In this document: positions 8,957 to 15,790 of the stretch, piece by piece
Numbering within the stretch: the first letter of the stretch is position 1
Layout: each line of letters begins with the position of its first letter
From: Candidatus Limivivens intestinipullorum
GTDB lineage: Bacteria; Bacillota; Clostridia; Lachnospirales; Lachnospiraceae
DNA length: 64,000 nt
Assembly: GCA_018711185.1 (NCBI GenBank)
Contig: DVIQ01000019.1
Coordinates: 59,879-123,878 of the forward strand
Direction: 5' to 3'
Translations under genes and position numbers: made by a program
The notes under the pieces: generated by a model
Databases searched by the model: none
Told to the model about the DNA's origin: nothing
The model's input: only the letters and a program-made list of their open reading frames with translations

Positions 8957-8992
8957 GGCTGCTGTGCTGGAAACACACAGCAGCCTTTTTTT
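8957..8992 (+). terminator. Rho-independent terminator after acsV
   Basis: A perfect 10-bp stem (GGCTGCTGTG / CACAGCAGCC) with a 9-base loop is followed by seven T residues. It closes the acsDCEV operon. Confidence 0.93.
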
Positions 8993-9025
8993 AATCGAAT
9001 CAGAGAAGTACCCAGGAGATCTGAA

Positions 9026-9670
9026 ATGGAAATTGATTACAGAAAAGACAGCAAGGAAGGGATTCCCTTCGAACACTACTTAGAGGAATTCGCGAGGCTC
9101 GATCCCGCGGAGGCATCCGGGCGGACCGGTATCCCCTATAATCCGAACACCAGGGAGTTTTCTGTACGGATGATGCAGAAGGAGTTTCTGGTATCCTGGC
9201 CGGACTGCGGCGTGAAAAAGGCGGATCCCGGGGATACGGGGTACGGAGCCGCGGAGGATACCATTGCGGCGAAGATTATGATTATCCGTCTGCTTACCAG
9301 AGGAGTACAGGCCATGTCTACCGGAAAGTTTTTGACGTACCGGGAGATTCCGTGGGGAGAAGTGTATTTCCGGCAGTTTAACGGGCGATGTATTATGAGG
9401 CTTGCCTTTTCCTATGGAAGCCGCCTGGATGTCTTCCGGGCCGCTATGGAAAAGCTGGGGGCGAAGAAATTGGATCTGGGCGACGCCTCCTATGAGTTTG
9501 AATTTTTGAACGGCTATTTTGTGCGTTTCATTCTCTGGGCGGGAGATGAAGAATTTTCACCGTCGGCCCAGATTTTGTTTTCCGACAATTTCCCGCTTTC
9601 CTTTCAGGCGGAGGATCTGGCGGTGGTAGGTGATATTTCCATCGGTACGCTGAAGAAAGCGGGTGTTTAA
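9026..9670 (+). CDS. DUF3786 domain protein
   Basis: The 214-residue soluble protein matches the DUF3786 family as I know it (YNPNTREFSVRMMQKEFLVSWPD near residue 40, an acidic C-terminal half). The function is unknown. It has no signal peptide, membrane segment or cysteine cluster. It lies after the acsV terminator and before fchA-folD, a setting that suggests a link to corrinoid, methyl or folate chemistry. Its ribosome site is CAGGAG, and no clear promoter was found in the short gap. Family name fairly sure, role unknown. Confidence 0.75.
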   Translation: MEIDYRKDSKEGIPFEHYLEEFARLDPAEASGRTGIPYNPNTREFSVRMMQKEFLVSWPDCGVKKADPGDTGYGAAEDTIAAKIMIIRLLTRGVQAMSTGKFLTYREIPWGEVYFRQFNGRCIMRLAFSYGSRLDVFRAAMEKLGAKKLDLGDASYEFEFLNGYFVRFILWAGDEEFSPSAQILFSDNFPLSFQAEDLAVVGDISIGTLKKAGV

Positions 9671-9674
9671 CCGA

Positions 9675-9699
9675 ACAGAGGGAGGAGATCCTCCTCTGT
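9675..9699 (+). other. Intercistronic hairpin before fchA
   Basis: ACAGAGG-GAGGA pairs with TCCTCCTCTGT, leaving one bulge and a tight loop. No T run follows, so it is a structured spacer between the DUF3786 gene and fchA, not an evident terminator. Confidence 0.5.
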
Positions 9700-9732
9700 C
9701 CGATGACAAATTGATGAAGGAGAATATGTATT

Positions 9733-10362
9733 ATGGGATTTTCAACAGTACCTTGCAATGAATTTGTGGAAGTGCTGGCTTCCAAAGCGCCGGTTCCGGG
9801 CGGCGGCGGAGCGTCCGCGCTGGTGGGCGCTGTGGGCACAGCTCTCGGAAACATGGTGGGAAGCCTGACAGTAGGCAAAAAGAAATACGCGGATGTGGAA
9901 GAAGAGATGTACGCGCTGAAGGAAAAATGCGATAAGCTTCAGGCGGAGCTTCTGACTCTGGTGGAGAAGGACGCGGAGGTATTTGAGCCCCTTTCTAAGG
10001 CATATGGAATGCCCAGGGCTACCGAGGAGGAAAAGGCGGAGAAAGCCCGCGTGATGGAGATCGTTCTGAAAGACGCCTGCTCTGTTCCCATGGAGATCAT
10101 GGAAAAGTGCTGTGAAGCGCTGGAACTGATTAAAGAATTTGCCGCCAAGGGTTCCGCTCTGGCTATCAGCGATGCCGGTGTGGGCGCTGTGTTCTGCAAA
10201 GCGGCTCTCCAGGGCGCGTCCTTAAACGTCTACATCAACACGAAATCCATGGCAAACCGGGAATACGCGGAAGAGCTCAACGCGAAGGCGGACGCAATGC
10301 TCGCGAAATACCCGGCGATGGCGGATGAGATTTTCAACAGCGTACTCGGAAGATTGAAATAA
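9733..10362 (+). CDS. fchA: Methenyl-THF cyclohydrolase (FchA, FTCD family)
   Basis: FchA (209 residues) is an all-helical protein of the formiminotransferase-cyclodeaminase family. It interconverts 10-formyl-THF and 5,10-methenyl-THF in the methyl branch of the acetyl-CoA pathway. Signatures are the N-terminal FVEVLASKAPVPGGGGASALVGA and the helix ALGNMVGSLTVGKKKY. folD starts 18 bases after its stop codon. Its presence explains how folD can lack the residues for the same reaction. GAAGGAG precedes the ATG. Confidence 0.92.
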   Translation: MGFSTVPCNEFVEVLASKAPVPGGGGASALVGAVGTALGNMVGSLTVGKKKYADVEEEMYALKEKCDKLQAELLTLVEKDAEVFEPLSKAYGMPRATEEEKAEKARVMEIVLKDACSVPMEIMEKCCEALELIKEFAAKGSALAISDAGVGAVFCKAALQGASLNVYINTKSMANREYAEELNAKADAMLAKYPAMADEIFNSVLGRLK

Positions 10363-10380
10363 GAGAGGGAGTTTTGAAAA

Positions 10381-11232
10381 ATGGCGAAGAGATTATTAGG
10401 CAAAGAGGTAACGGCTGCTCTGAATGAAAGGATCAAGGCGCAGGCAGAGGAGTTAAAGGCAAAGGGTGTGGTTCCCACGCTGGGAATCATCCGTGTAGGA
10501 GAAAACGAGAGCGATATTTCCTATGAGAGAGGAGCCACCAAGCGCTGCGAAACCCTGGGCGTAGAGTATAAAACGATCCTGCTTCCGGCGGACGTATCCC
10601 AGGAGGAGCTTTTAAAGGTGATCGATCAGGTGAACAAGGACGCGTCGATCCACGGCGTGCTTCTGTTCCGTCCCCTTCCCAGACATCTGGATTCGGATGT
10701 GATCGAAAATGCCCTGGATCCGGCAAAGGATGTGGACTGCATGACCGACGGCTCTATGTCCGGCGTGTTCACCGGAAAGAACGTTGGCTTCCCGCCCTGT
10801 ACGCCCCAGGCCTGCATGGAGATTCTGGATCACTACGGCATTGACTGCACCGGAAAGAAGGCGGTTGTGATCGGCCGCTCTCTGGTTGTCGGAAAGCCGG
10901 CGGCTATGATGCTTCTGAAGAAGAACGCCACCGTTACGATTTGTCATACGAGAACCGTTGATATGCCCTCTGTGGTAAAGGAAGCGGATATCGTGATCGT
11001 GGCAGCCGGTCGCGCAGGTGTTGTGGACGGAAGCTACCTGGCTCCCGGACAGGTGGTAATCGACGTAGGTATCAATGTAAATGAAGAAGGAAAGCTCTGC
11101 GGCGATGTGAAGTTTGACGAGGCAGAACCCATTGTGGAAGCCATTACCCCGGTTCCCGGCGGCGTTGGAAGCGTAACCACCTCCGTTTTGGTGGGCCATG
11201 TGGTAGAGGCTGCCGCGCGTACGCTGCAGTAA
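10381..11232 (+). CDS. folD: Methylene-THF dehydrogenase, FolD family, cyclohydrolase residues lost
   Basis: FolD (283 residues) shows the folate domain, the NAD(P) Rossmann domain (VVIGRSLVVGKP at about 163) and the C-terminal PVPGGVG motif. Aligned by eye without gaps to E. coli FolD (VGSNPASQIYVASK against VGENESDISYERGA), the tyrosine is kept (Y48) but the catalytic lysine K56 is Ala52. The glutamine of QLPLP is Phe96 in LFRPLP. The aspartate of KDVD is kept. Loss of Lys and Gln is known to abolish cyclohydrolase but not dehydrogenase activity in this family, so this is probably a dehydrogenase only, paired with FchA next door. Confidence 0.93.
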   Translation: MAKRLLGKEVTAALNERIKAQAEELKAKGVVPTLGIIRVGENESDISYERGATKRCETLGVEYKTILLPADVSQEELLKVIDQVNKDASIHGVLLFRPLPRHLDSDVIENALDPAKDVDCMTDGSMSGVFTGKNVGFPPCTPQACMEILDHYGIDCTGKKAVVIGRSLVVGKPAAMMLLKKNATVTICHTRTVDMPSVVKEADIVIVAAGRAGVVDGSYLAPGQVVIDVGINVNEEGKLCGDVKFDEAEPIVEAITPVPGGVGSVTTSVLVGHVVEAAARTLQ

Positions 11233-11255
11233 GATGCACGCAGGAGGATGGAAGC

Positions 11256-11555
11256 ATGGTTCATCATATTGTAATGTGGAAGTTTAAGCCGGAGATTCCA
11301 AAGGAGGATCAGGAGGCGCTGAAGGCCGCTATGGCGGAAAACCTGAAGAGCCTGGTGGGCAAGGTTCCCGGCCTGCTTACCGTGGAATTTGTGAGCAGTC
11401 CGATGGATTCCAGCACCCATGACATTGCCCTGGTGACGACTCTGGAGAAAAAAGAGGATGTGGCGGTTTACGGCGCGCATCCGGAGCATGTGAAGGTGGC
11501 GGATACTTATATCCGGCCATATGTGACAGATCGGGTATGCCTGGATTATGAATAA
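11256..11555 (+). CDS. Dabb-family (A/B barrel) protein
   Basis: The 99-residue protein has the stress-responsive alpha/beta barrel (Dabb) pattern: start MVHHIVMWKFKPE, middle VPGLLTVEFVSSPM, and end YGAHPEHVKVADTYIRPYVTDRVCLDY. Members are small dimeric ferredoxin-like barrels; some are enzymes, many have no known role. It follows folD by 23 bases with its own CAGGAGG ribosome site, probably as the last gene of the fchA-folD unit. The specific function is not known. Confidence 0.8.
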   Translation: MVHHIVMWKFKPEIPKEDQEALKAAMAENLKSLVGKVPGLLTVEFVSSPMDSSTHDIALVTTLEKKEDVAVYGAHPEHVKVADTYIRPYVTDRVCLDYE

Positions 11556-11621
11556 ACAGGGAACCGACTTTCGCGCGAAGCGCGGATGGGCAGCGGATTC
11601 CCAGCAGATGGAGAAATAAAC

Positions 11622-11658
11622 AGAAGGGTTCGCGCTTTTGAAAGACGCGAACCCTTCT
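11622..11658. terminator. Terminator hairpin between convergent genes
   Basis: A perfect 13-bp stem (AGAAGGGTTCGCG / CGCGAACCCTTCT) has an 11-base loop. On the minus strand it is followed by a T-rich GTTTATTTCTCC, fitting a terminator for the corrinoid gene on that strand; on the plus strand no T run follows, although it may also stop the Dabb transcript. Confidence 0.75.
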
Positions 11659-11762
11659 GCTGCTCCGACAATATGCGGCAAGGCGTAAGTCTGCCGCTAT
11701 TTACGGCGGACGCAAACGCTTGCGTTTTGCGGCATAAGAAGATGATTCGGGCAAATATGCTT

Positions 11763-12404
11763 TTATAGTATGTAGGTTTTTGCCACCTGGGCCGCGTCGT
11801 AGGCATTGTCTGTGTAGGCGTCCGCTCCGATCTGCCGGGCAAATTCCTGGGTGACAGGAGCTCCGCCCACCATAATCTTGAAATGCTCCCGCTCCGGCAG
11901 GCGATTCAATGCCTTTACGATATTTTTCATGTTTTCAAGGGAGGTGGTCAGCAGAGAAGAGATGCAGACCACGGCGGCATCAGGGTGATCTTTGACAGCT
12001 TGTATAAAGGCCTTGTCTGTGACATCGATTCCAAGGTCAATTACCTGAAAGCCCGCGCTTTCAAACATCAGGCCAACCAGATTTTTTCCTACATCGTGGA
12101 GATCTCCCGCCGCGGTTCCAAGAATGATGATTCCTTTTGGCGCGTATTCCTGCCCTGTTTCTTCCAGATAACGGTGAATCACGGCAAGACCGTATTTCAT
12201 ACATCGTGCCGCGGATAATACTTTTGCGATGTAAATTTCTTCATTTTTATATTTAAGCCCCACGGTTTTCATGGTGGGAGCCAAAGCGTCGTTTATAATA
12301 GAGACTGGATCGACGCCTGCCTCTAAAGCCGTGCTTATAAGCTGTTCGGTTAATTTTGGTTTTCCATCTAAAATAGAATCTGAAATATCCTGTAAGTAGT
12401 TCAT
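11763..12404 (-). CDS. Methyltransferase-type corrinoid protein (B12-binding), copy 2
   Basis: The 213-residue protein has the MtaC/MtbC/MttC layout: an N-terminal helical cap (residues 1-85) and a B12-binding Rossmann domain with the lower-ligand motif GDLHDVGKNLV (DxHxxG), plus the later VGGAPVTQEFA loop. Such proteins carry a methyl group between a substrate-specific methyltransferase and a second methyltransferase. No MtaB/MttB-like partner or RamA-like activator is beside it. It lies 45 bases after the DUF2284 gene. Its ribosome site (GAAAGAATAC) is weak. The methyl donor cannot be told from the sequence. Confidence 0.9.
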   Translation of the reverse strand: MNYLQDISDSILDGKPKLTEQLISTALEAGVDPVSIINDALAPTMKTVGLKYKNEEIYIAKVLSAARCMKYGLAVIHRYLEETGQEYAPKGIIILGTAAGDLHDVGKNLVGLMFESAGFQVIDLGIDVTDKAFIQAVKDHPDAAVVCISSLLTTSLENMKNIVKALNRLPEREHFKIMVGGAPVTQEFARQIGADAYTDNAYDAAQVAKTYIL

Positions 12405-12449
12405 AGTCTGTATTCTTTCGGGTCGTTCAGAGGCTGCGTTGCCTGAATA

Positions 12450-12998
12450 TTATTTCGCGGGTTCCATAAAGAGGAAACAGGAGGTATAGGCGATTTTGGA
12501 ACTTCCATAATAGTAGGGAAGAGCATTGTCTTTACAGACCTGGTTTACCAGAAGACCGTAGGCCTCCATGGAATGGGTCATCTTTTCCGGAAAACGACAG
12601 GGCTGATCCGGATAGGTGCAGTCTTTGCATCGGGTACAGGTGCCGGCGCCAAGAGGAAGCACCGGGCCGTCTTTGCGGAAGCGATCCGTCAGGACAAGAA
12701 AAGCCTCTTTATGTCGTTTTTCTGTCTCCATCATTCCCTCGTAATCCAGGGAATCCTCTACATCTCCGATCGTCTGGACCAGAATGCCGCTTTTGCAGCG
12801 GGAAATGGCGTCGGCGCACTCCGAAAGAGAGCCGCAGCCGGGCGGGCAGGCCCAGTTTTTATTGTACATATGGCACTGGTCGGAAGCGCACATGGAACGT
12901 ACCTCTTTCATAGGCCGGAGAGTGGCTGGATCCAGATACACAGCGGCAGAAAAGCCGGCTTCCTTTGCCATACTTATCATTTGCTCCACAGTATACAT
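12450..12998 (-). CDS. DUF2284 metal-binding protein
   Basis: The 182-residue protein is rich in cysteine: CASDQCHMYNKNWACPPGCG near residues 37-56 and CTRCKDCTYPDQPC near 121-134. The pattern matches the DUF2284 (predicted metal-binding) family, found in anaerobes and often beside corrinoid methyltransferase genes. The cysteines could hold iron-sulfur clusters. GGGAGG precedes the ATG. It lies between two corrinoid-protein genes on the same strand, so a role in corrinoid reduction or maturation is reasonable, but no function is established. Confidence 0.8.
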   Translation of the reverse strand: MYTVEQMISMAKEAGFSAAVYLDPATLRPMKEVRSMCASDQCHMYNKNWACPPGCGSLSECADAISRCKSGILVQTIGDVEDSLDYEGMMETEKRHKEAFLVLTDRFRKDGPVLPLGAGTCTRCKDCTYPDQPCRFPEKMTHSMEAYGLLVNQVCKDNALPYYYGSSKIAYTSCFLFMEPAK

Positions 12999-13020
12999 AA
13001 ATTACCTCCCGTAAAAGTAA

Positions 13021-13044
13021 GCCCCTGCAGCAATCTGCAGGGGC
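13021..13044 (-). terminator. Terminator after corrinoid gene copy 1
   Basis: A perfect 10-bp stem (GCCCCTGCAG / CTGCAGGGGC) with loop CAAT is followed on the minus strand by TTACTTTTAC. It lies between the first corrinoid gene and the DUF2284 gene and may partly uncouple them. Confidence 0.75.
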
Positions 13045-13060
13045 CTGCTGGCAATTTTGT

Positions 13061-13085
13061 GTAACAGTTCAGCCTGGCTGAACGC
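13061..13085. repeat. Dispersed palindrome, partial copy
   Basis: GTAACAGTTCAGC-ctg-GCTGAAC is the common palindrome with a decayed right end (GCTGCAA instead of TGTTAC). It sits between the corrinoid gene stop and the terminator. Confidence 0.75.
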
Positions 13086-13099
13086 TGCAATTCGTCAGT

Positions 13100-13741
13100 T
13101 TAAGCGGCAACCAAAGCCTTGGCGGCCTTTGCAGCGGAAGCGGCATCCGGCGTATAGCAGTCAGCACCAATCTCATCGGCAAACTCCTGGGTAATGGGAG
13201 CGCCGCCAACCATAACTTTGATCTTGCTTCTCCAGGGCTGCTCATTTAAGGCCTTAACGGTATCCCGCAGAGCCGGCATCGTAGTGGTCAGCAGAGCGGA
13301 GCAGCCTACAATATTGGTATCCGGGTTGTCGTTTACTGCCTGGATAAATTTCTCAATGGGAACGTCAACGCCAAGGTCGATTACCTCGAAGCCCGCGCTC
13401 TCGATCATCATGATAACCAGGTTCTTGCCGATATCATGAAGGTCGCCCGCTACGGTACCCATAATCATCTTGCCGGCACTTCCCGCTGCGCCTGTGGCCA
13501 GATGGGGCTTTAATACCTCAACGCCTTTCTTCATAGCCCTTGCCGCAACCAGCATCTCGGGAACGAAGATTTCGTTGTTTTTAAACTTCTCACCAACAAC
13601 ATCCATAGCGCCGATCATACCGGTGTTTAAGATCTCGGTGGCGTCAATCCCTGCGTCCAGGGCAGCCTGTACCAGGCCGGGGATCAGTTTTGCTTTACCT
13701 TTTTCGACAGCTTCCGCTACTGCCTTTAATTCTTCCTGCAT
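13100..13741 (-). CDS. Methyltransferase-type corrinoid protein (B12-binding), copy 1
   Basis: This 213-residue protein has the same layout as the one at 11763: helical cap, then GDLHDIGKNLV with the histidine that coordinates cobalt, DLGVDVP, and VGGAPITQEFADEIGADCY. The two proteins share long stretches and the same length, so they are paralogues. It has a strong AAGGAGG ribosome site and a TATAAT promoter, and a terminator follows, so it may be made in larger amounts than copy 2. The PucR-type regulator is divergent from it. The partner methyltransferase is not in the window. Confidence 0.92.
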   Translation of the reverse strand: MQEELKAVAEAVEKGKAKLIPGLVQAALDAGIDATEILNTGMIGAMDVVGEKFKNNEIFVPEMLVAARAMKKGVEVLKPHLATGAAGSAGKMIMGTVAGDLHDIGKNLVIMMIESAGFEVIDLGVDVPIEKFIQAVNDNPDTNIVGCSALLTTTMPALRDTVKALNEQPWRSKIKVMVGGAPITQEFADEIGADCYTPDAASAAKAAKALVAA

Positions 13742-13773
13742 TTGAAAATACCTCCTTATGTATTTGTATTTTC

Positions 13774-13802
13774 ATTATAGCAGAAAGAAAACAAAGAGTT
13801 AA
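13774..13802 (-). promoter_or_regulatory. Promoter of corrinoid gene copy 1
   Basis: On the minus strand TTAACT and TATAAT are 17 bases apart, with the start about 25 bases before the AAGGAGG site. It is back to back with the regulator promoter; the two -10 boxes are about 60 bases apart. Confidence 0.65.
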
Positions 13803-13814
13803 TCCAACAAATCA

Positions 13815-13853
13815 TTGACTTTTCCAGATGATTTTCCTACAATATGTAGGAAA
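13815..13853 (+). promoter_or_regulatory. Regulator promoter with overlapping operator-like palindrome
   Basis: TTGACT (13815) and TACAAT (13838) are 17 bases apart. A perfect inverted repeat, TTTCCTACA and TGTAGGAAA around ATA (13833-13853), covers the -10 box and runs into the ribosome site AAAGGAG. A dimeric protein bound here would block both transcription and access to the start region, which suggests autoregulation by the PucR-type protein. Confidence 0.6.
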
Positions 13854-13863
13854 GGAGATTGCC

Positions 13864-15387
13864 ATGAAAATCAGTCCGCAGATCTTGAAAATGAGATTGG
13901 AAACCTGGGGGTTTGGGCTTTCCGGAAATGTTCCAGGAAGAGGAATGTATCTGGGAAGACCGGTATTTTATACGGAAACGGAAAATGAGGAGGAGGAAAG
14001 ATTGTATATATTGCCGGGAGGAACCCGGCTTCCGGACAGAGCGGGCACAAAAAGGCAGGTTTTTGTGACCGGGCCGGACGCGGAGCCGCCAAGTGGGGCA
14101 AAGTATACGATACTGCGGTTTTCTTCCCTGCAGGATTCCTGCAAAATGATGAACGCCGTTCAGCGTGTTTTTGATTTCTATGATGCCTGGGAGGAAGCGC
14201 TGTACCGCTCCCTGGATGACGAGGGAGATCTGCAGACGCTGCTGGATGAGAGCATGGAGGTTTTCGGAGGAAATCCGCTGACGGTGAGTACCGCAGATTT
14301 TTTCCTTCTGGCCCATTCTTCTGTTATGGATGAGAAGGAGGAGCTCAGAGAACTTCTGGACCCGAACAACCTCTTTGAGTTTTGTACGGCTTTTAAGCAG
14401 GACGAAGAATACAATAAAGCCAGGACGCTTCAGCATGCCTTCTACTACCCTGGGTATATTACCGGGTACCGGAACCTTTGCGTAAATATTTTTGATCATG
14501 GGATTTATACCTACCGCATTGCAATACCGGAAACTCTGGGCAGCTTTCAGCCGGGAATGCAGGAGCTTTTGGAGTTTATGGCAGGATTTGTCGCCAAATA
14601 CCTGAAATACCGTTATCGAAAGAACAGCGCTTTTTTCACCACGCTGCATCAGCTTCTGGTGGCTGCACTGAAAGGGGAGAGCGGCCGGGACGAGCAAAGA
14701 GACCGCCGGCTGCAGGAATACGGCTGGAGTCCCAGGCACAGCTATATATGTCTGGACTTTAAGACGGCTATGCTGGATCAGCAGAATTTAACGGTTAATT
14801 TTATATGCCGGCACATTGAAGCCCTGATTCCCAATTCCTGCGCCTTTCCCTATGAGGAAGATATCGTAGCCTTTGTGAACCTGACCCGTTTCGGAAAAAC
14901 AGTGGATGAAATGTTCCGCAGTATTATTATATTTTTGCGGGACAGCTATCTAAAGGTGGGAGCCAGCCGCTGTTTTACCGGCTTTGAGGAGCTTGGAAAC
15001 TATTACCTGCAGGCGAAAGCGGCTTTGGAGGCGGGAAATGAACAAGCTCCCTATCAATGGAGCCATCGCTTTGAGGACGCCGCCCTTGGCTATATGCTTC
15101 GCCACTGTACCGGCAAGCTCCCGCCAAGGCTCTGGATTTCGGAAAAGCTGGGTATTTTAAAGGAGCATGACAGAGAGCACCGCACGGAGTTTTACCGTAC
15201 ACTGAAGCTTTTTCTGGAAAATAACCTGAATACGGTTCGGACGGCAAAGGAGCTGTACATTCACCGGAGTACCTTTCTTTACCGCATGGAGCGGATAAAA
15301 GAGATGACGGGAGTGGATCTGGACAACCGGGACCAGCGGCTGTATCTGATGATCAGCTTCCGGCTTATGGAATTGGAGGAATCGTAA
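13864..15387 (+). CDS. PucR-type transcriptional regulator
   Basis: The 507-residue protein ends with the PucR C-terminal helix-turn-helix (LNTVRTAKELYIHRSTFLYRMERIK, about residue 460-485), preceded by a GGDEF-like CdaR/PucR region (about 300-430). The N-terminal 280 residues are a ligand-sensing region of unknown type. AAAGGAG at 13851 supports ATG 13864 over the upstream ATG at 13828 in the ORF track, which lies upstream of the -10 box. It is divergent from the corrinoid protein gene, so it may control the corrinoid genes and itself in response to a methylated substrate. The ligand is unknown. Its TAA stop overlaps the start of a dispersed repeat. Confidence 0.82.
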   Translation: MKISPQILKMRLETWGFGLSGNVPGRGMYLGRPVFYTETENEEEERLYILPGGTRLPDRAGTKRQVFVTGPDAEPPSGAKYTILRFSSLQDSCKMMNAVQRVFDFYDAWEEALYRSLDDEGDLQTLLDESMEVFGGNPLTVSTADFFLLAHSSVMDEKEELRELLDPNNLFEFCTAFKQDEEYNKARTLQHAFYYPGYITGYRNLCVNIFDHGIYTYRIAIPETLGSFQPGMQELLEFMAGFVAKYLKYRYRKNSAFFTTLHQLLVAALKGESGRDEQRDRRLQEYGWSPRHSYICLDFKTAMLDQQNLTVNFICRHIEALIPNSCAFPYEEDIVAFVNLTRFGKTVDEMFRSIIIFLRDSYLKVGASRCFTGFEELGNYYLQAKAALEAGNEQAPYQWSHRFEDAALGYMLRHCTGKLPPRLWISEKLGILKEHDREHRTEFYRTLKLFLENNLNTVRTAKELYIHRSTFLYRMERIKEMTGVDLDNRDQRLYLMISFRLMELEES

Positions 15388-15552
15388 CATGCAGTCCAGG
15401 TCTACGTATATGCAGCGCAGACCGTAAGAATGTGATTCAGGCGTGAGCGGATTCCATTCGCGAAGCGAATTTTCAATGAATCCGCGATGTTGCTGTTCAC
15501 GGACCGGAGGGCCGTGAATAGTAACATCGATTCAGCAGAGCTGAACTGTTAC
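15384..15552. repeat. Composite dispersed repeat, diverged long copy
   Basis: In the same orientation as the 41684 copy this carries GCGCAGACCGTAAGAATGTGATTCAGG, then a hairpin with outer arms GCGGATTC/GAATCCGC and inner arms ATTCGC/GCGAAT. The stem sequence differs from other copies, yet pairing is kept on both sides. An extra hairpin (GTTGCTGTTCACGG / CCGTGAATAGTAAC) follows, then the terminal ATTCAGC-aga-GCTGAACTGTTAC. It fills the first part of the 677-base gap before spoIVA. Confidence 0.8.
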
Positions 15553-15565
15553 GAGAATAAGGGAA

Positions 15566-15593
15566 TTGACACAGAGAAAATTTATGATATAAT
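15566..15593 (+). promoter_or_regulatory. Consensus sigma-A promoter of riboswitch RNA
   Basis: TTGACA and TATAAT, both perfect consensus hexamers, are separated by 16 bases. The start would be near 15600, immediately before the cobalamin aptamer. This is among the strongest-looking promoters in the window. Confidence 0.88.
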
Positions 15594-15599
15594 AGTCTT

Positions 15600-15790
15600 G
15601 TGTAAATTCATAGGCCTGTCAAGTGCGGAGCATTCCGAAAAGGGAATTAGGTGTAAGTCCTAAGCGATCCGGTCACTGTAAGCAGCGAGGGCGGTTCAAA
15701 ATCCATTGCAATACCCATTTTGTGAGAAGGAGAGCCGCGCGTTTGAGCTGTAAGCCAGGAAACCTGCTTGATAGTTGAGATGCGCTTCCG
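15600..15790 (+). ncRNA. Cobalamin riboswitch aptamer (orphan)
   Basis: The conserved cobalamin (B12 box) elements appear in order: AAAGGGAAttaGGTGtAAgTCC (15640-15660), CGGTCACTGTAA (15670-15681), the CCCA...GTGAGAAGG segment (15714-15730), and the B12 box GTAAGCCAGGAAACCTGC (15750-15767). The aptamer looks complete. No cobalamin biosynthesis or transport gene follows; the next gene is spoIVA, behind a terminator and a candidate sporulation promoter. The cob operon 3.8 kb downstream has its own promoter without a riboswitch. The regulated product may therefore be the RNA itself. Confidence 0.88.
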
